Counted from the first letter of the stretch, positions 46,024 to 55,798 are shown. The stretch is DNA of 64,000 nt from Sunxiuqinia sp965372405 (GCA_965372405.1 CBDVCE010000004.1:1-64000), one strand, 5' to 3'. Notes: generated from the letters alone by a model not told the origin. Numbers and translations: made by a program.

Positions 46024-47271
46024 CTATTTCACTAACAGCTTAGCAGTTCTACGGCTTTTTTGTTCAAGAAGAACTTTCTTACTGCTTTTCATCTTTTCAA
46101 GAGCTTCATCATTATAAAAACGAATTGTTGCCAAAACCAAGCCGGTATTATAACGAACCTCAAAATGTTTGCTTAGCTCCTCTACTAAAGCTTCCAGACC
46201 ACTTTCTGGCTCGTCAATTGAAAGAGACAGATCAATGGCTGACTGCTGAATAATATTGACCTTAATTCGTCTTTTCTTGAATAAATTAAATACTTCATAT
46301 AGCTGATCAATCCCAATAAATGAAAAATCGTTTGGCGAAACAGTAACTAAAACTTGATTCTTTTTAAGAATATAAACAGGCACTAATTCCAGTTTATGTC
46401 CTACTTGGTGAATGACAGTCCCTTCCTGCTCAGGAGCATCAAATGGCTTAACGAACAGTGGAATATTTTTATTTCGAAGTGGTTTTATTGTTTTAGGATG
46501 TATGACTTTTGCACCCGAATATGCCAACTCAATTGCTTCTTTATATGAAATTTCTTCAAGTTTTTCAGTATCTGTAAAATCATCCGGATCTCCATTCAAT
46601 ACTCCCGGAACGTTTTTCCAGATTGTAACACTATCAGCATTCAATGCATTACCTAAAATTGCTGCCGAGTAATCAGAACCTTCTCTCCCAAGCGTAGTTG
46701 TTTGATTTGTTATTGTAGATCCAATGAAACCCTGAGTTATGTATAATTCTACATCTTCGAAATTGAAAGTATCATTGATCAATGTTTCTGAACGTTCCCA
46801 ATCAACAACTGCTTCGCGGTAAGTATCATCCGTTCGTAAACATTTACGAATATCAACCCATCTATTCTGAACTCCTTTTTTATTGAAGAAAATTGAAATA
46901 ATTAAGGTCGAAATTAACTCGCCATAACAAACCATCTGATCGTATTCATAATCAAAGTCTAAAGAAGGTTCTATTTCTAATCTCTCTTCAAGATTATTAA
47001 AAAGCTCATCAATCTTGTTTCTTTCACTTCCATTAAAGTCCAGATCCTTAATAACTTCGTAATGATACGATTTAATCCTCTCTAAAAGGTCTTTTGCTTT
47101 ATGATCACGTTTGAAATAACTCTTAACTAAATCCTCCATTGCATTGGTTGTTTTTCCCATAGCAGAAACAACAACAGCCTTTTTCCCTGGAAACATTTCA
47201 GTAATGGATGCAGCATTATTAATGGCTTTTGCAGAGCTTACAGAAGCTCCACCGAATTTGAATATTTTCAT
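46024..47271 (-). CDS. lysC: Aspartate kinase
   Basis: The 415-residue amino-acid kinase starts KIFKFGGASV and has GREGSDYSAAILG, the kinase-core nucleotide-binding loop, and two C-terminal ACT domains (about 290-410) for feedback regulation. It is monofunctional, without homoserine dehydrogenase. It phosphorylates aspartate for Lys, Thr and Met synthesis. Confidence 0.93.
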   Translation of the reverse strand: MKIFKFGGASVSSAKAINNAASITEMFPGKKAVVVSAMGKTTNAMEDLVKSYFKRDHKAKDLLERIKSYHYEVIKDLDFNGSERNKIDELFNNLEERLEIEPSLDFDYEYDQMVCYGELISTLIISIFFNKKGVQNRWVDIRKCLRTDDTYREAVVDWERSETLINDTFNFEDVELYITQGFIGSTITNQTTTLGREGSDYSAAILGNALNADSVTIWKNVPGVLNGDPDDFTDTEKLEEISYKEAIELAYSGAKVIHPKTIKPLRNKNIPLFVKPFDAPEQEGTVIHQVGHKLELVPVYILKKNQVLVTVSPNDFSFIGIDQLYEVFNLFKKRRIKVNIIQQSAIDLSLSIDEPESGLEALVEELSKHFEVRYNTGLVLATIRFYNDEALEKMKSSKKVLLEQKSRRTAKLLVK

Positions 47272-47377
47272 CTGAATAACTTATTTGACACATAAACGAC
47301 CAGATAAAAATATGGAATTCGCTGATTAAAACAACTAAATATTATCAGCTTCAAGAATCAATTTCAAAAAAAATAAA

Positions 47378-48082
47378 TTACTTCATGGTGAAGCGCTGAT
47401 TCTTAAAAATGACCTTTGACCAGTAGATGAAAGGCGTATCTGCTGCCGCAACAACCCATTTTAAAACGTAGGTTGTAAAGAAAATCTCCCACAACATACC
47501 CGATTCAAATACACCATAAAAGGCAATTAATGTGAACACTGCGCTATCCATAAATTGAGATACCATTGTACTCAAATTGTTTCTTAACCAAATTTGCTTG
47601 TCTTTTGAGAACCGTTTTCTCCAGAAATGGTAAGCCCAAACATCGTGGCGTTGTGAAATAAGATAGGCACATAAACTAGCAACTGCAATACGAGGCATTA
47701 GCTCAAAAATGGTACTCAATGCACCGTGGCTTACGCCAGCAAATTCATCTCCTTCCAAAGGTTTAAAGTACAAGGCCAAATTCATCACAAGCGTCATTGC
47801 AATCAAACTAAAAAAACCAATCCACACGGCTTTTTTTGCTTCATGCTTGCCGTAATTTTCAGAAAGGATATCAGTAACTAAAAAGGAGGATGCATAAACA
47901 ATGTTTCCCAAAGTGGCCACAAAACCAAAAAGCTCAATGGTTTGTATGACCTGAATATTGGCAATAATTACAGAAATTGGAATCCACATGATAAGCCCTT
48001 GCTTACCAAACAATTTGTAGGCAGCAATAATTAAAAGGAAATTGGCCAGCAACATAGCCAGCCATAACAATTCATTTTGCAT
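47378..48082 (-). CDS. yhhQ: Queuosine precursor transporter (YhhQ/VUT family)
   Basis: The 234-residue protein has six or seven helices, with the VUT signature (YASSFLVTDILSENYGKHEAKKAV). YhhQ proteins import preQ0/preQ1. I see no preQ1-type aptamer upstream, only a GC-rich CCAC/GTGG hairpin near 48110-48125. Confidence 0.92.
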   Translation of the reverse strand: MQNELLWLAMLLANFLLIIAAYKLFGKQGLIMWIPISVIIANIQVIQTIELFGFVATLGNIVYASSFLVTDILSENYGKHEAKKAVWIGFFSLIAMTLVMNLALYFKPLEGDEFAGVSHGALSTIFELMPRIAVASLCAYLISQRHDVWAYHFWRKRFSKDKQIWLRNNLSTMVSQFMDSAVFTLIAFYGVFESGMLWEIFFTTYVLKWVVAAADTPFIYWSKVIFKNQRFTMK

Positions 48083-48160
48083 TTTTCAAGTTCTGTCCAC
48101 AGGGTGATGCCACCTGCAAGTGGTTATACTTTTTATTGTTTTGCCAAAGTTAGCAAAAAG

Positions 48161-48196
48161 AAAGATGCCAACCGTCAGTTGACAATTGGCATCTTT
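48161..48196 (-). terminator. Terminator of the porin gene
   Basis: AAAGATGCCAA / TTGGCATCTTT, an 11-base stem, with a T-rich minus-strand end, 27 bases after the stop of the FadL-like gene. Confidence 0.9.
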
Positions 48197-48222
48197 GCTG
48201 ACTTTAACAAGTCAATATAGTT

Positions 48223-49530
48223 TTAGAATGAGAACCCAATCTCCAATTCAATTTGGTTCATTCCAATTTCTATAGTTTGTACAACACCAGTTTCAGGATT
48301 TGGAGCATCCATCGGATTTGGTCCTTTAACGGTATTATCCAGTGCATAATTTATAGACAAATGAAGTTGTTTCCCACCTTCATTCTTTCTTCCCCTCTTT
48401 CGTTTTCCTAGATCTTTTGTAAAACCAGCAGAAATTTGGGTTGTAATAACACCCGGCGCTAAAATATTAAACATTACCTCTGATTCAGAAATTGGGTTAT
48501 CTCCAAATGAAGTACCTCCACGGAAAGTCCATGTATCGACACCTGAATAAGACAATCCTAGTTTTACAATATTGATATCCTGCCATCCAAAACCAGCACC
48601 TGATGCAGAACCAAGAGGAGCATTGAAGTTCTGTCCAGTCATCATTGGGTTAGATACAGATTTCACATCTGTGTAGTTGATCCGTTTAAAATCACCCATT
48701 ACTGTAAAGTCTTCAGTCATGTCCCATGCTAAACCAACTGTCCAGCTTGAAGGAATATCAAAATCACCATCTTCAGCAAACAAACCAGCATATTCTTCAA
48801 ATTCGCTCATGTAAACTTTACTCTGATAAGTAGCTCCAATACTCAAAGTCTCTGTAATTTTTCCTAAATAACCAACTTTGAATCCATACCCAAAACTATT
48901 GGATATTCCATTTCCAGAAAGATTAGCTGCATCTGCTGACATCATACTAAAACCTACTAAACCATCTGCCTCAAAATACTGATATCCTAAAGTTCCGGTA
49001 ACACCAACACTATGGTTTTCAGAAATCATTACTGAATAGGTTAAATTAGCAAACATTTGAGCCAAATTAACTCCTGTATTTTCAGCATCAAAGTCACCAA
49101 ATCCACCTGGAGGAAAATCGGTATTCATTCCACCATTCCCAAATAAAGCAACAGAAAAACTGGAAACATCATTCACCATCCAATTTGCTCCCATAGAAGG
49201 AATTGGGAAAAACTTGGAATCACTAGGTACAGTTCCAGACTTAAGACCAAAGGTACCATCAAACCCTGATGGATCACCAGTGATTGTAAACTCACGGTTT
49301 GGATTAAATAAGCCAACGCCAATGTGATATTTTTTCCCTAGGTGAACCGCACCTGCTGGGTTACCATTAATTAATGATCCTTGATAGTATGCAATACCTG
49401 CTCCAGCAAAACCTTTATTAATGGTACCGTAACCTGTACTAAAATAACCATCAGTTGCATTTGCCGCAAAGCTGGTGAATCCAATTATAGCAATGAATAA
49501 TAAAACTCGTTGAAAGAAATTCGTTTTCAT
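48223..49530 (-). CDS. OmpP1/FadL-family outer-membrane transporter
   Basis: I start at the ATG at 49530 (MKTNFFQRVLLFIAIIGF), because it begins a proper signal peptide; an in-frame ATG at 49644 would bury it. The 435-residue product is a beta-barrel with the family N-terminus (FAGAGIAYYQGSLINGNPAG) and a C-terminal Phe (EIGFSF). FadL proteins admit long-chain fatty acids or aromatic compounds. It is downstream of the Crp/Fnr gene on the same strand, with its own FNR-like box. Confidence 0.9.
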   Translation of the reverse strand: MKTNFFQRVLLFIAIIGFTSFAANATDGYFSTGYGTINKGFAGAGIAYYQGSLINGNPAGAVHLGKKYHIGVGLFNPNREFTITGDPSGFDGTFGLKSGTVPSDSKFFPIPSMGANWMVNDVSSFSVALFGNGGMNTDFPPGGFGDFDAENTGVNLAQMFANLTYSVMISENHSVGVTGTLGYQYFEADGLVGFSMMSADAANLSGNGISNSFGYGFKVGYLGKITETLSIGATYQSKVYMSEFEEYAGLFAEDGDFDIPSSWTVGLAWDMTEDFTVMGDFKRINYTDVKSVSNPMMTGQNFNAPLGSASGAGFGWQDINIVKLGLSYSGVDTWTFRGGTSFGDNPISESEVMFNILAPGVITTQISAGFTKDLGKRKRGRKNEGGKQLHLSINYALDNTVKGPNPMDAPNPETGVVQTIEIGMNQIELEIGFSF

Positions 49531-49593
49531 ATGTTTAAGATTTGATTTGTTCCAAAAGTATGAACAAGATTTTTTGCTTCTATTAGGTTTGAC

Positions 49594-49607
49594 TTGATAT
49601 ATATCAT
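49594..49607. promoter_or_regulatory. FNR-like box upstream of the FadL-type gene
   Basis: TTGATATATATCAT differs at one base from the FNR consensus TTGAT-N4-ATCAA. On the minus strand it stands 64 bases from the ATG, and an exact TACTTTTG (TAnnTTTG) -7 element follows at 49560-49553, without a good -33 box. That is a plausible activator-dependent promoter for the adjacent Crp/Fnr protein. Confidence 0.6.
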
Positions 49608-49708
49608 AAGGTGATCTATATTCAAATTTACATATTTCTATCAAATATCATTTATCCGAATGAAAAATATTGTATAGCTGGAAAGATAAATGAATTAACA
49701 CTCTGCTC

Positions 49709-50383
49709 TTACCCTTTCAATAGTTCATTCATTTTTGCCTTGTCAATAATTTTAATTGTCCGTCGATGCACTTCAATTAAGCCCTCCTGATCCATTTCAC
49801 CCAATGCACGTCCCAATGATGGACGAGTAACAGCAAAAAATTCAGCCAACTGCGATTGCGAAAGAGGCAGCTCAACTATTGCTAACCGGTCTCCTGCAAG
49901 TTCAAGTAAATAGTGCGCGATCTTTTGTCTGATTGTTTTAAAAGATAAAAACTTAATCCGTTGTGAAAGAAACTGTGCCCTTGAAGAAATTGAGTTTAGG
50001 TAATTTGTTAAAATCCGTTGATCCTTCTGAAGTAATTTCAAAAATTCATCCCTATCAATGCTCAATAAACTAACTTCATTATTAGCAATTACTGTTACCG
50101 GGAATCGGTTATTTTGTCCAAAAAGGAATGCCGCAGCTAAAGGTCGAGGAGCTTCAATATCTTCAATTTTAATTGTTTTACCTGTATAATCGGCCATCTC
50201 TCCTTTTACACTTCCCTTAATTACAATAAAAAGGTTGGTGCATTCATCTCCTGCCTGAACCACCAATTCGTGTTTGTTAAAATGGCGAACCCTATAATGA
50301 ACATCTACCATTAACTGCTCTACTTTAAGGGGAGGAAGTCCTTTGAAAATAGGACACATTGAAATCAAATTATAATCGATCAT
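49709..50383 (-). CDS. Crp/Fnr-family transcription regulator
   Basis: The 224-residue regulator has the cNMP-binding fold (about 12-125) and the Crp-type HTH (about 165-215: SQSQLAEFFAVTRPSLGRAL). Only two cysteines (10, 48) are present, so it lacks the four-cysteine Fe-S site of true FNR; it may bind heme or another ligand, as DNR does. It is divergent from the 4Fe-4S/Hcp genes, with a shared 81-base promoter region. Confidence 0.92.
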   Translation of the reverse strand: MIDYNLISMCPIFKGLPPLKVEQLMVDVHYRVRHFNKHELVVQAGDECTNLFIVIKGSVKGEMADYTGKTIKIEDIEAPRPLAAAFLFGQNNRFPVTVIANNEVSLLSIDRDEFLKLLQKDQRILTNYLNSISSRAQFLSQRIKFLSFKTIRQKIAHYLLELAGDRLAIVELPLSQSQLAEFFAVTRPSLGRALGEMDQEGLIEVHRRTIKIIDKAKMNELLKG

Positions 50384-50398
50384 ATAAAATTAAGCGTT

Positions 50399-50414
50399 TG
50401 TAACAATTGATACA
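50399..50414. promoter_or_regulatory. Palindromic operator between the Crp and 4Fe-4S genes
   Basis: TGTAACAATTGATACA is a near-perfect 16-base palindrome (one mismatch). Its centre is about 43 bases before the estimated start site of the 4Fe-4S gene: the class II activator position. It is 23 bases from the regulator's own ATG, which allows autoregulation. Confidence 0.6.
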
Positions 50415-50443
50415 TTTGGATTAACGCTGGCAAGCTACATTTG
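50415..50443 (+). promoter_or_regulatory. Promoter of the 4Fe-4S protein gene
   Basis: TTTG (50415-50418) and an exact TAnnTTTG (TACATTTG, 50436-50443), 17 bases apart, form the Bacteroidota -33/-7 pattern, directly downstream of the palindromic operator. Confidence 0.65.
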
Positions 50444-50464
50444 TTTTATCAAAATTCGAAAAAG

Positions 50465-51355
50465 ATGATCAGAGAAATTATAAAGATAGACGAAGAATTG
50501 TGCAATGGTTGTGGGCTGTGCATCCCAAATTGCCACGAAGGAGCACTGCAAATTATTGATGGAAAGGCCAGGCTTGTGAGTGAGTTGATGTGCGATGGAT
50601 TAGGAGCCTGCCTTGGACATTGCCCGGAAGGCGCTCTTGAAATTGAAAAGCGTGAAGCTGAAGATTATGATGAGGTTGCCGTTATTAAGCAAATGATTCC
50701 GAAGGGTGAAAATCTGATTATAGCTCATCTGAAACATTTGAAAGATCATAATGAAATTGGCTTTTTAAAAGAAGCTGTTGGTTATTTAAAAGCCAATGAA
50801 TCGGAACTTGAAGTTGATGTTCGTGCAATTATTAGTGAAGTGCATAACAGTCAGCCTGAGCCACAAGCAGAATCCGAAGGTTGCGCATCAGGCGGATGTC
50901 CAGGTTCAGCACCCGTAAGTTTTGATAAGCCTTCATTTGTAATGGCACCAGAGGTTTCAGGAACTGCAACCCAATCTGAACTTCAGCAATGGCCAGTACA
51001 AATGCATTTAATTAATCCTGCTGCTGCTTATTTTCAGGGGGCAGATTTGCTAATTGCTGCCGACTGTGCTGCTTTTAGTCACGGTGATTTTCACCGTACA
51101 TTTTTAAAAGGAAAAAAATTGGTTATTGCCTGTCCTAAACTGGATCAGGGAAAAGATATTTACGTTGAAAAGATTCGTCATCTGATTGATGAATCAAAAG
51201 TAAACACGATAACTGTAGTAATTATGGAAGTACCCTGTTGTGGGGGATTATCTCAAATTGTTCAAATGGCAGTTCAGCAAGCCGGCCGAAAAGTTCCGGT
51301 AAAGCAAATTGTCGTTGGCATAAAAGGGGATGTGTTGAAGGAAGAATGGGTATAA
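50465..51355 (+). CDS. 4Fe-4S dicluster protein linked to Hcp
   Basis: The ATG at 50465 (MIREIIKIDEELCNGCG) gives 296 residues; the TTG at 50441 lies in the promoter. Cluster 1 is C13-C16-C19-C23. Cluster 2 is C43, C49 and C53-P, with an unusual C-x5-C in place of CxxCxxC. A variable linker has CASGGC, and a later domain ends in EVPCCGG. Such proteins are common beside hcp in anaerobic bacteria and probably carry electrons to it. Confidence 0.9.
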   Translation: MIREIIKIDEELCNGCGLCIPNCHEGALQIIDGKARLVSELMCDGLGACLGHCPEGALEIEKREAEDYDEVAVIKQMIPKGENLIIAHLKHLKDHNEIGFLKEAVGYLKANESELEVDVRAIISEVHNSQPEPQAESEGCASGGCPGSAPVSFDKPSFVMAPEVSGTATQSELQQWPVQMHLINPAAAYFQGADLLIAADCAAFSHGDFHRTFLKGKKLVIACPKLDQGKDIYVEKIRHLIDESKVNTITVVIMEVPCCGGLSQIVQMAVQQAGRKVPVKQIVVGIKGDVLKEEWV

Positions 51356-51361
51356 GAAACT

Positions 51362-51389
51362 GCCGGGAGTAAAAGCTTCCGGCTTTTTT
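51362..51389 (+). terminator. Intrinsic terminator
   Basis: GCCGGGAG / CTTCCGGC stem followed by TTTTTT, just after the 4Fe-4S gene. It separates that gene from hcp, so hcp likely has its own promoter. Confidence 0.9.
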
Positions 51390-51434
51390 ATTGCCTCACC
51401 CTAAAAATTAATAGAATAGGCTTTAGTAGATTCA

Positions 51435-51510
51435 GTTATCCTGAACTTGTTTCAGGATCTAATTCTATGACAGAAATTCCAATCCGGCAGCTACCGGACG
51501 GAATGACGAG
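51435..51510. repeat. REP-like palindromic element upstream of hcp
   Basis: ATCCTGAACTTGTTTCAGGA (from 51438) is a hairpin shared with the trpB-trpA repeat. It is followed by TCCGG-CAGCTA-CCGGA (51483-51498), whose core resembles the insert in the tRNA-like relic at 26224. Both are typical of dispersed intergenic palindromes. The remaining AT-rich stretch to hcp shows no clear promoter. Confidence 0.8.
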
Positions 51511-51563
51511 AGACTTGTATGGAAAATAAAATATTAAAATAAATTTTAAATTATAATTGAGAG

Positions 51564-53222
51564 ATGGAAGACATGTTTTGTTATCAGTGCCAGGAAGCGG
51601 CAAAAGGAGTTGGATGTACCATTAAAGGTGTTTGTGGAAAACCAAGTGATGTAGCAAATTTGCAAGATACATTGATGTTTGTTTTAAAAGGTGTTTCGAT
51701 TCTAAACACAAAATTGAAAAGTGTTGGAAGAGCAGACGAGAAAGTAAATAAAGTTGTATTTGACGGCTTGTTTAGCACCATCACAAATGCAAATTTCGAT
51801 CATACATCATTTGTCATTCGCATAAAGAAAACTTTGAAACTTCGTGATGAGTTGAAAGGGAAAGTTGCTGATGCTGGCTTGCTAATTGGCGATCATGATT
51901 CACTACACTGGAATGGTAAAACTGCTGAAGACTTTGAAGTAAAAGCAAAAGAAGTTGGTATTTTAAGTGAAGCCAATGAAGATGTTCGTTCGTTGAAAGA
52001 ATTGATCATATATGGATTGAAAGGTTTAGCTGCTTATGCTGAACATGCTTATAACCTGGGATATCAGGAACAAGAAATTCATGACTTCCTGCAAGAAGCA
52101 CTTGTTGCGACAACTCAAAATTTATCTGTTGATGAGTTAGTAAACCTAACTCTTAAAACTGGTGAATTTGGTGTAAGTGTAATGGCTTTGCTTGACAAAG
52201 CAAACACCACTTCATACGGAAATCCGGAAGTAACAAAAGTAAATATTGGTGTTCGCAATAAGCCAGCAATTCTAATTTCAGGTCATGATTTAAAAGATCT
52301 TGATGATTTGCTGAAACAAACTGACGGAACTGGAGTTGACGTTTACACGCACAGTGAAATGTTACCTGCTCACTACTATCCTGAATTTAAGAAATACGAA
52401 AACTTTGTAGGTAACTACGGAAATGCATGGTGGAAACAAAAAGAAGAATTTGAGTCATTTAACGGACCAATTCTTTTCACCACCAACTGCATTGTTCCTC
52501 CAATGGAGGACGCTGGTTACAAAGATCGTATCTATACAACCGGAGCAAGTGGTTTAACTGGTGCTCTTCACATTCCAGATCGTAAAGAAGGTGAGATGAA
52601 AGATTTCTCAGCAATTATTGAACATGCCAAGAAATGTGCTGCTCCAACTGAAATTGAAACTGGTGAAATCGTAGGTGGTTTTGCACACAATCAGGTATTC
52701 GAATTGGCTGAACCAATTGTTGAAGCGGTTAAAACCGGTGCTATCCGTAAATTCTTTGTAATGGCAGGTTGTGATGGCCGTATGATGAGTCGTGACTACT
52801 ATACTGAGTTTGCTGAAAAACTTCCAAAAGACACGGTAATTCTAACTGCAGGTTGTGCAAAATACCGTTACAACAAATTGCCTTTGGGTGATATTAATGG
52901 TATTCCTCGCGTAATTGATGCAGGACAGTGTAATGACTCCTATTCATTAGCCGTAGTTGCTCTGAAACTGAAAGAGATTTTTGAGTTGGAAGATATCAAC
53001 GAATTGCCAATTGCATACAACATTGCATGGTATGAGCAAAAAGCCGTAATTGTATTATTGGCACTACTTCACCTGGGTATAAAAAACATTCACCTGGGGC
53101 CAACATTGCCAGCTTTCCTTTCACCTAATATAGCATCTGTATTGGTTGAAAACTTTGGTATTGCAGGAATTACTTCAGTTGATGAGGATATGAAATTGTT
53201 CTTAGAGCCTGTTGAAGCTTAA
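51564..53222 (+). CDS. hcp: Hybrid cluster protein (hydroxylamine reductase)
   Basis: The 552-residue protein has the N-terminal cluster ligands C6, C9, C18 and C24 (CYQCQEAAKGVGC, then VC). Hybrid-cluster ligands are visible in GHDLKDLDD, the TTNC, MAGCDGR, TAGCAKYR and AGQCNDSYS motifs. The class is the anaerobic, short-spacer type. It reduces NO (to N2O) or hydroxylamine and, in some bacteria, S-nitrosylates proteins. Confidence 0.98.
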   Translation: MEDMFCYQCQEAAKGVGCTIKGVCGKPSDVANLQDTLMFVLKGVSILNTKLKSVGRADEKVNKVVFDGLFSTITNANFDHTSFVIRIKKTLKLRDELKGKVADAGLLIGDHDSLHWNGKTAEDFEVKAKEVGILSEANEDVRSLKELIIYGLKGLAAYAEHAYNLGYQEQEIHDFLQEALVATTQNLSVDELVNLTLKTGEFGVSVMALLDKANTTSYGNPEVTKVNIGVRNKPAILISGHDLKDLDDLLKQTDGTGVDVYTHSEMLPAHYYPEFKKYENFVGNYGNAWWKQKEEFESFNGPILFTTNCIVPPMEDAGYKDRIYTTGASGLTGALHIPDRKEGEMKDFSAIIEHAKKCAAPTEIETGEIVGGFAHNQVFELAEPIVEAVKTGAIRKFFVMAGCDGRMMSRDYYTEFAEKLPKDTVILTAGCAKYRYNKLPLGDINGIPRVIDAGQCNDSYSLAVVALKLKEIFELEDINELPIAYNIAWYEQKAVIVLLALLHLGIKNIHLGPTLPAFLSPNIASVLVENFGIAGITSVDEDMKLFLEPVEA

Positions 53223-53331
53223 TCAAACCCAGCGACCAGACTTAGACAAAAATAACACACCGCTGCTTGCGGCGGAGTTGTTCATAAGATCTAACCTTAA
53301 ATTACTTAAGGGATTGATTCATGAAAAGGGA

Positions 53332-53363
53332 AAGAGAGGATGTCCATTTGGGCATCCTCTCTT
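53332..53363 (+). terminator. Hairpin after hcp
   Basis: AAGAGAGGATG / CATCCTCTCTT, about 110 bases after the hcp stop; the following T-run is short. Confidence 0.65.
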
Positions 53364-53428
53364 GTTTAAAGGATTAAAAAGTATCAGAGTATATTTCTAT
53401 TCACAAGAAAGAAATTTGAAAGTAAAAA

Positions 53429-53450
53429 AACCGCCCATAATTGAGCGGTT
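53429..53450 (-). terminator. Terminator of the NO-reductase gene
   Basis: AACCGC / GCGGTT followed on the minus strand by a seven-T run. It lies 26 bases after the qNor stop. Confidence 0.85.
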
Positions 53451-53475
53451 CTTTCATACTTAAATAAATATCTAT

Positions 53476-55728
53476 TTATTCTTTAATTTCTTTTTCATAT
53501 GACCAGCCAAAGGACAGACCAAAGATATGATACACCAATACAAAAATCCCAGCAGCAAAAATAGTATCGCCAATAACGCGTAACCATTTTAAAGTAGCCA
53601 TAAATGGTAACTGCATAAATTCTGCTGATCGGGCATACCACAAACCATGTTTTACACTGGCCCATGTTTGAGCTAATCCAATTGGGAAGACACTAATAAG
53701 CACCATCAGCAATAAGCCAATATTGATTGCCCAGAATGCAAATTTGATAGTTCCTTCTTTCCATGTAAGTTTTAAGTTCATATCTCGTAAAACGAAAAGC
53801 ATCAAGCCAATTCCAAGAAACCCGTACACCCCAAACAAAGCGGTATGAGCATGTACAGCAGTCGTATTTAGCCCTTGCATATAATAGAGTGCAATTGGCG
53901 GATTAATTAAAAACCCAAAGATACCTGCACCCAAAAAGTTCCAGAATGCAACTGCAATAAATGAATAGATTGGCCATTTATAAGCTTTCACCCAATCTTC
54001 CGTACGAGTCAGTTTGATATTGTGGTAAGCCTCAAATCCCATGAGAATAAGAGGTACAACTTCCAGTGCACTAAAACTTGCCCCCAGTGCAAGTACAGCC
54101 GTTGGTGTTCCTGTAAAATACAGGTGATGGAAGGTTCCCAAGATGCCTCCACTTAGAAATATTATAGTTGAAAAGATGACTGTAGAGGTGGCTATTTTGA
54201 CTCCAATCAACTGCATACGTACAAACAGGTAAGCAATAATAACAGTTGCAAATACTTCAAAGAAACCTTCAACCCAAAGATGCACTACCCACCAACGCCA
54301 ATACTCTGCAATTGCCAGGTTCGTTTGCCTTCCCCACATTAGCCCGGCTCCATAAAATAAAGCGATGGCTGCAGATGAAATTAAAAACATAATGAGAAGA
54401 TTCCGAGTTTCTGTGCGTTGTTTAATTGCGGGTAAAATCGCCCTGCCCATTAAAAACAGCCAGATAAATAGACCAATAAAAAGAAATGCTTGCCAGAATC
54501 GTCCCAGATCAACATATTCATATCCTTGATGACCAAACCAGAAATTTTCAACTAATCCTAATTTCTGCATCACACCCATCCATTGTCCGGCCAACGATCC
54601 TACTACAATAATCAATAATGAAATGAAAAGTACATTTACACCCAGTGCTTGAAATTTAGGTTCTTTGCCTGAAATCGCCGGTGCAAAAAACAAGCCGGTA
54701 GCTAGCCATGAAGTGGCAATCCAAAAAATACCAATCTGCACATGCCAGGTTCTGGTGATAGAATAAGGTAACCACTCTGCCAATGGTATCCCATAAAATG
54801 CAGTCCCCTCAACACCATAGTGTGCAGTAATAATACCAGCAATAATTTGCACCAGCATTAAAATAGAAACAACCCAGAAATATTTCAAGGTAGCTTTCAT
54901 TGAAGGAAACATCTTCGTTCCCAAAACAGGATTAACTTTCGGAATATCCACATGTTCTTCCCTGTCACGGCTTACTGCATAATACCAGGACATCCAGCCA
55001 ATACCTGCAAGTAAGATAATAACACTAAATCCAGTCCATAAAAGAAGTGCACTTCCAGGTTTATTTGCTACCAATTGTTCCGGCGGCCAATTGTTTGTGT
55101 AGGAAATATCTTGTCCCGGACGTTCTGTAACGGTTGCCCAGGTAGCCCAGAAAAAGAACGCATTCATCATTCTCATCCGAGCTTCATCTTTTATTGTATT
55201 TTCAGGAATCGCATAGGCTTCACGTAAATCAGCCTCTTCAACTCCATTCATAAATAACCTTGAATAATGTCCACCAACCTCCTTAAATGCTAATGCCCGA
55301 AGATCAGAAATTACTATATTGCCAGTGGCAACATCGTATGTGTTTGTCCGCATTTCTTTTTGGACTCGTGCTTCAAGTGCAGCCTTCTGCTCAACATTGA
55401 GCGACTCATAATCTTTCCCAAAATCAGCCTGACCCCAATAATTCAACATGAACATCGCTTCCCTGTGAAGCCAGTCTGCAGTCCAGTCTGGAGCCAGATA
55501 CGCACCATGTCCCCAAATAGTTCCCAGCTCTTGACCACCAATGGACTGCCAAATATTCTGCCCATCTTTAATGTCTTTTTCTCCAAAAACAACTCCTCCT
55601 GAGGTCGTTACTACTTGTTTTGGAATTGGGGGAGCCTGACGATAAATTTCCCAACCATAATAAAGAAGGACTGAAAACGATATAATCATTACCGCTCCAA
55701 ATCCATACCATAATTTCTTTGTGTTCAT
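53476..55728 (-). CDS. norB: Quinol-dependent nitric oxide reductase (qNor)
   Basis: The 750-residue single-chain enzyme has the N-terminal extension that replaces NorC (IWQSIGGQELGTIWGHGAYL), a heme-copper oxidase core of about 13 helices (TRTWHVQIGIFW, WVVHLWVEGFFEVFATV, and GTFHHLYFTG with heme and Fe-B ligands) and Glu residues in the catalytic helix. It reduces two NO to N2O using quinol. The bacterium shows no other denitrification gene in this window, so the role is probably detoxification. Divergent from RIC. Confidence 0.97.
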   Translation of the reverse strand: MNTKKLWYGFGAVMIISFSVLLYYGWEIYRQAPPIPKQVVTTSGGVVFGEKDIKDGQNIWQSIGGQELGTIWGHGAYLAPDWTADWLHREAMFMLNYWGQADFGKDYESLNVEQKAALEARVQKEMRTNTYDVATGNIVISDLRALAFKEVGGHYSRLFMNGVEEADLREAYAIPENTIKDEARMRMMNAFFFWATWATVTERPGQDISYTNNWPPEQLVANKPGSALLLWTGFSVIILLAGIGWMSWYYAVSRDREEHVDIPKVNPVLGTKMFPSMKATLKYFWVVSILMLVQIIAGIITAHYGVEGTAFYGIPLAEWLPYSITRTWHVQIGIFWIATSWLATGLFFAPAISGKEPKFQALGVNVLFISLLIIVVGSLAGQWMGVMQKLGLVENFWFGHQGYEYVDLGRFWQAFLFIGLFIWLFLMGRAILPAIKQRTETRNLLIMFLISSAAIALFYGAGLMWGRQTNLAIAEYWRWWVVHLWVEGFFEVFATVIIAYLFVRMQLIGVKIATSTVIFSTIIFLSGGILGTFHHLYFTGTPTAVLALGASFSALEVVPLILMGFEAYHNIKLTRTEDWVKAYKWPIYSFIAVAFWNFLGAGIFGFLINPPIALYYMQGLNTTAVHAHTALFGVYGFLGIGLMLFVLRDMNLKLTWKEGTIKFAFWAINIGLLLMVLISVFPIGLAQTWASVKHGLWYARSAEFMQLPFMATLKWLRVIGDTIFAAGIFVLVYHIFGLSFGWSYEKEIKE

Positions 55729-55768
55729 AAAATTCTGATTTAGAAGATAAATAACTCTTTTAATCCTA

Positions 55769-55798
55769 TTGCAAGTATAAATAAATAAATTAGATTTG
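55769..55798 (+). promoter_or_regulatory. Promoter of the RIC-Rrf2 operon
   Basis: TTG (55769-55771), 19 bases, then exact TAGATTTG (55791-55798): a consensus Bacteroidota promoter 41 bases before the RIC ATG. No strong palindrome is seen across it, so the Rrf2 site was not located. Confidence 0.7.

Noticed and set aside
48083..48160. Possible preQ1 riboswitch upstream of yhhQ
   Set aside because: Only a short CCAC/GTGG hairpin; no aptamer consensus that I can match.
53212..53463. Open frame after hcp on the plus strand
   Set aside because: It overlaps the hcp end and runs through two hairpins; composition is not protein-like.
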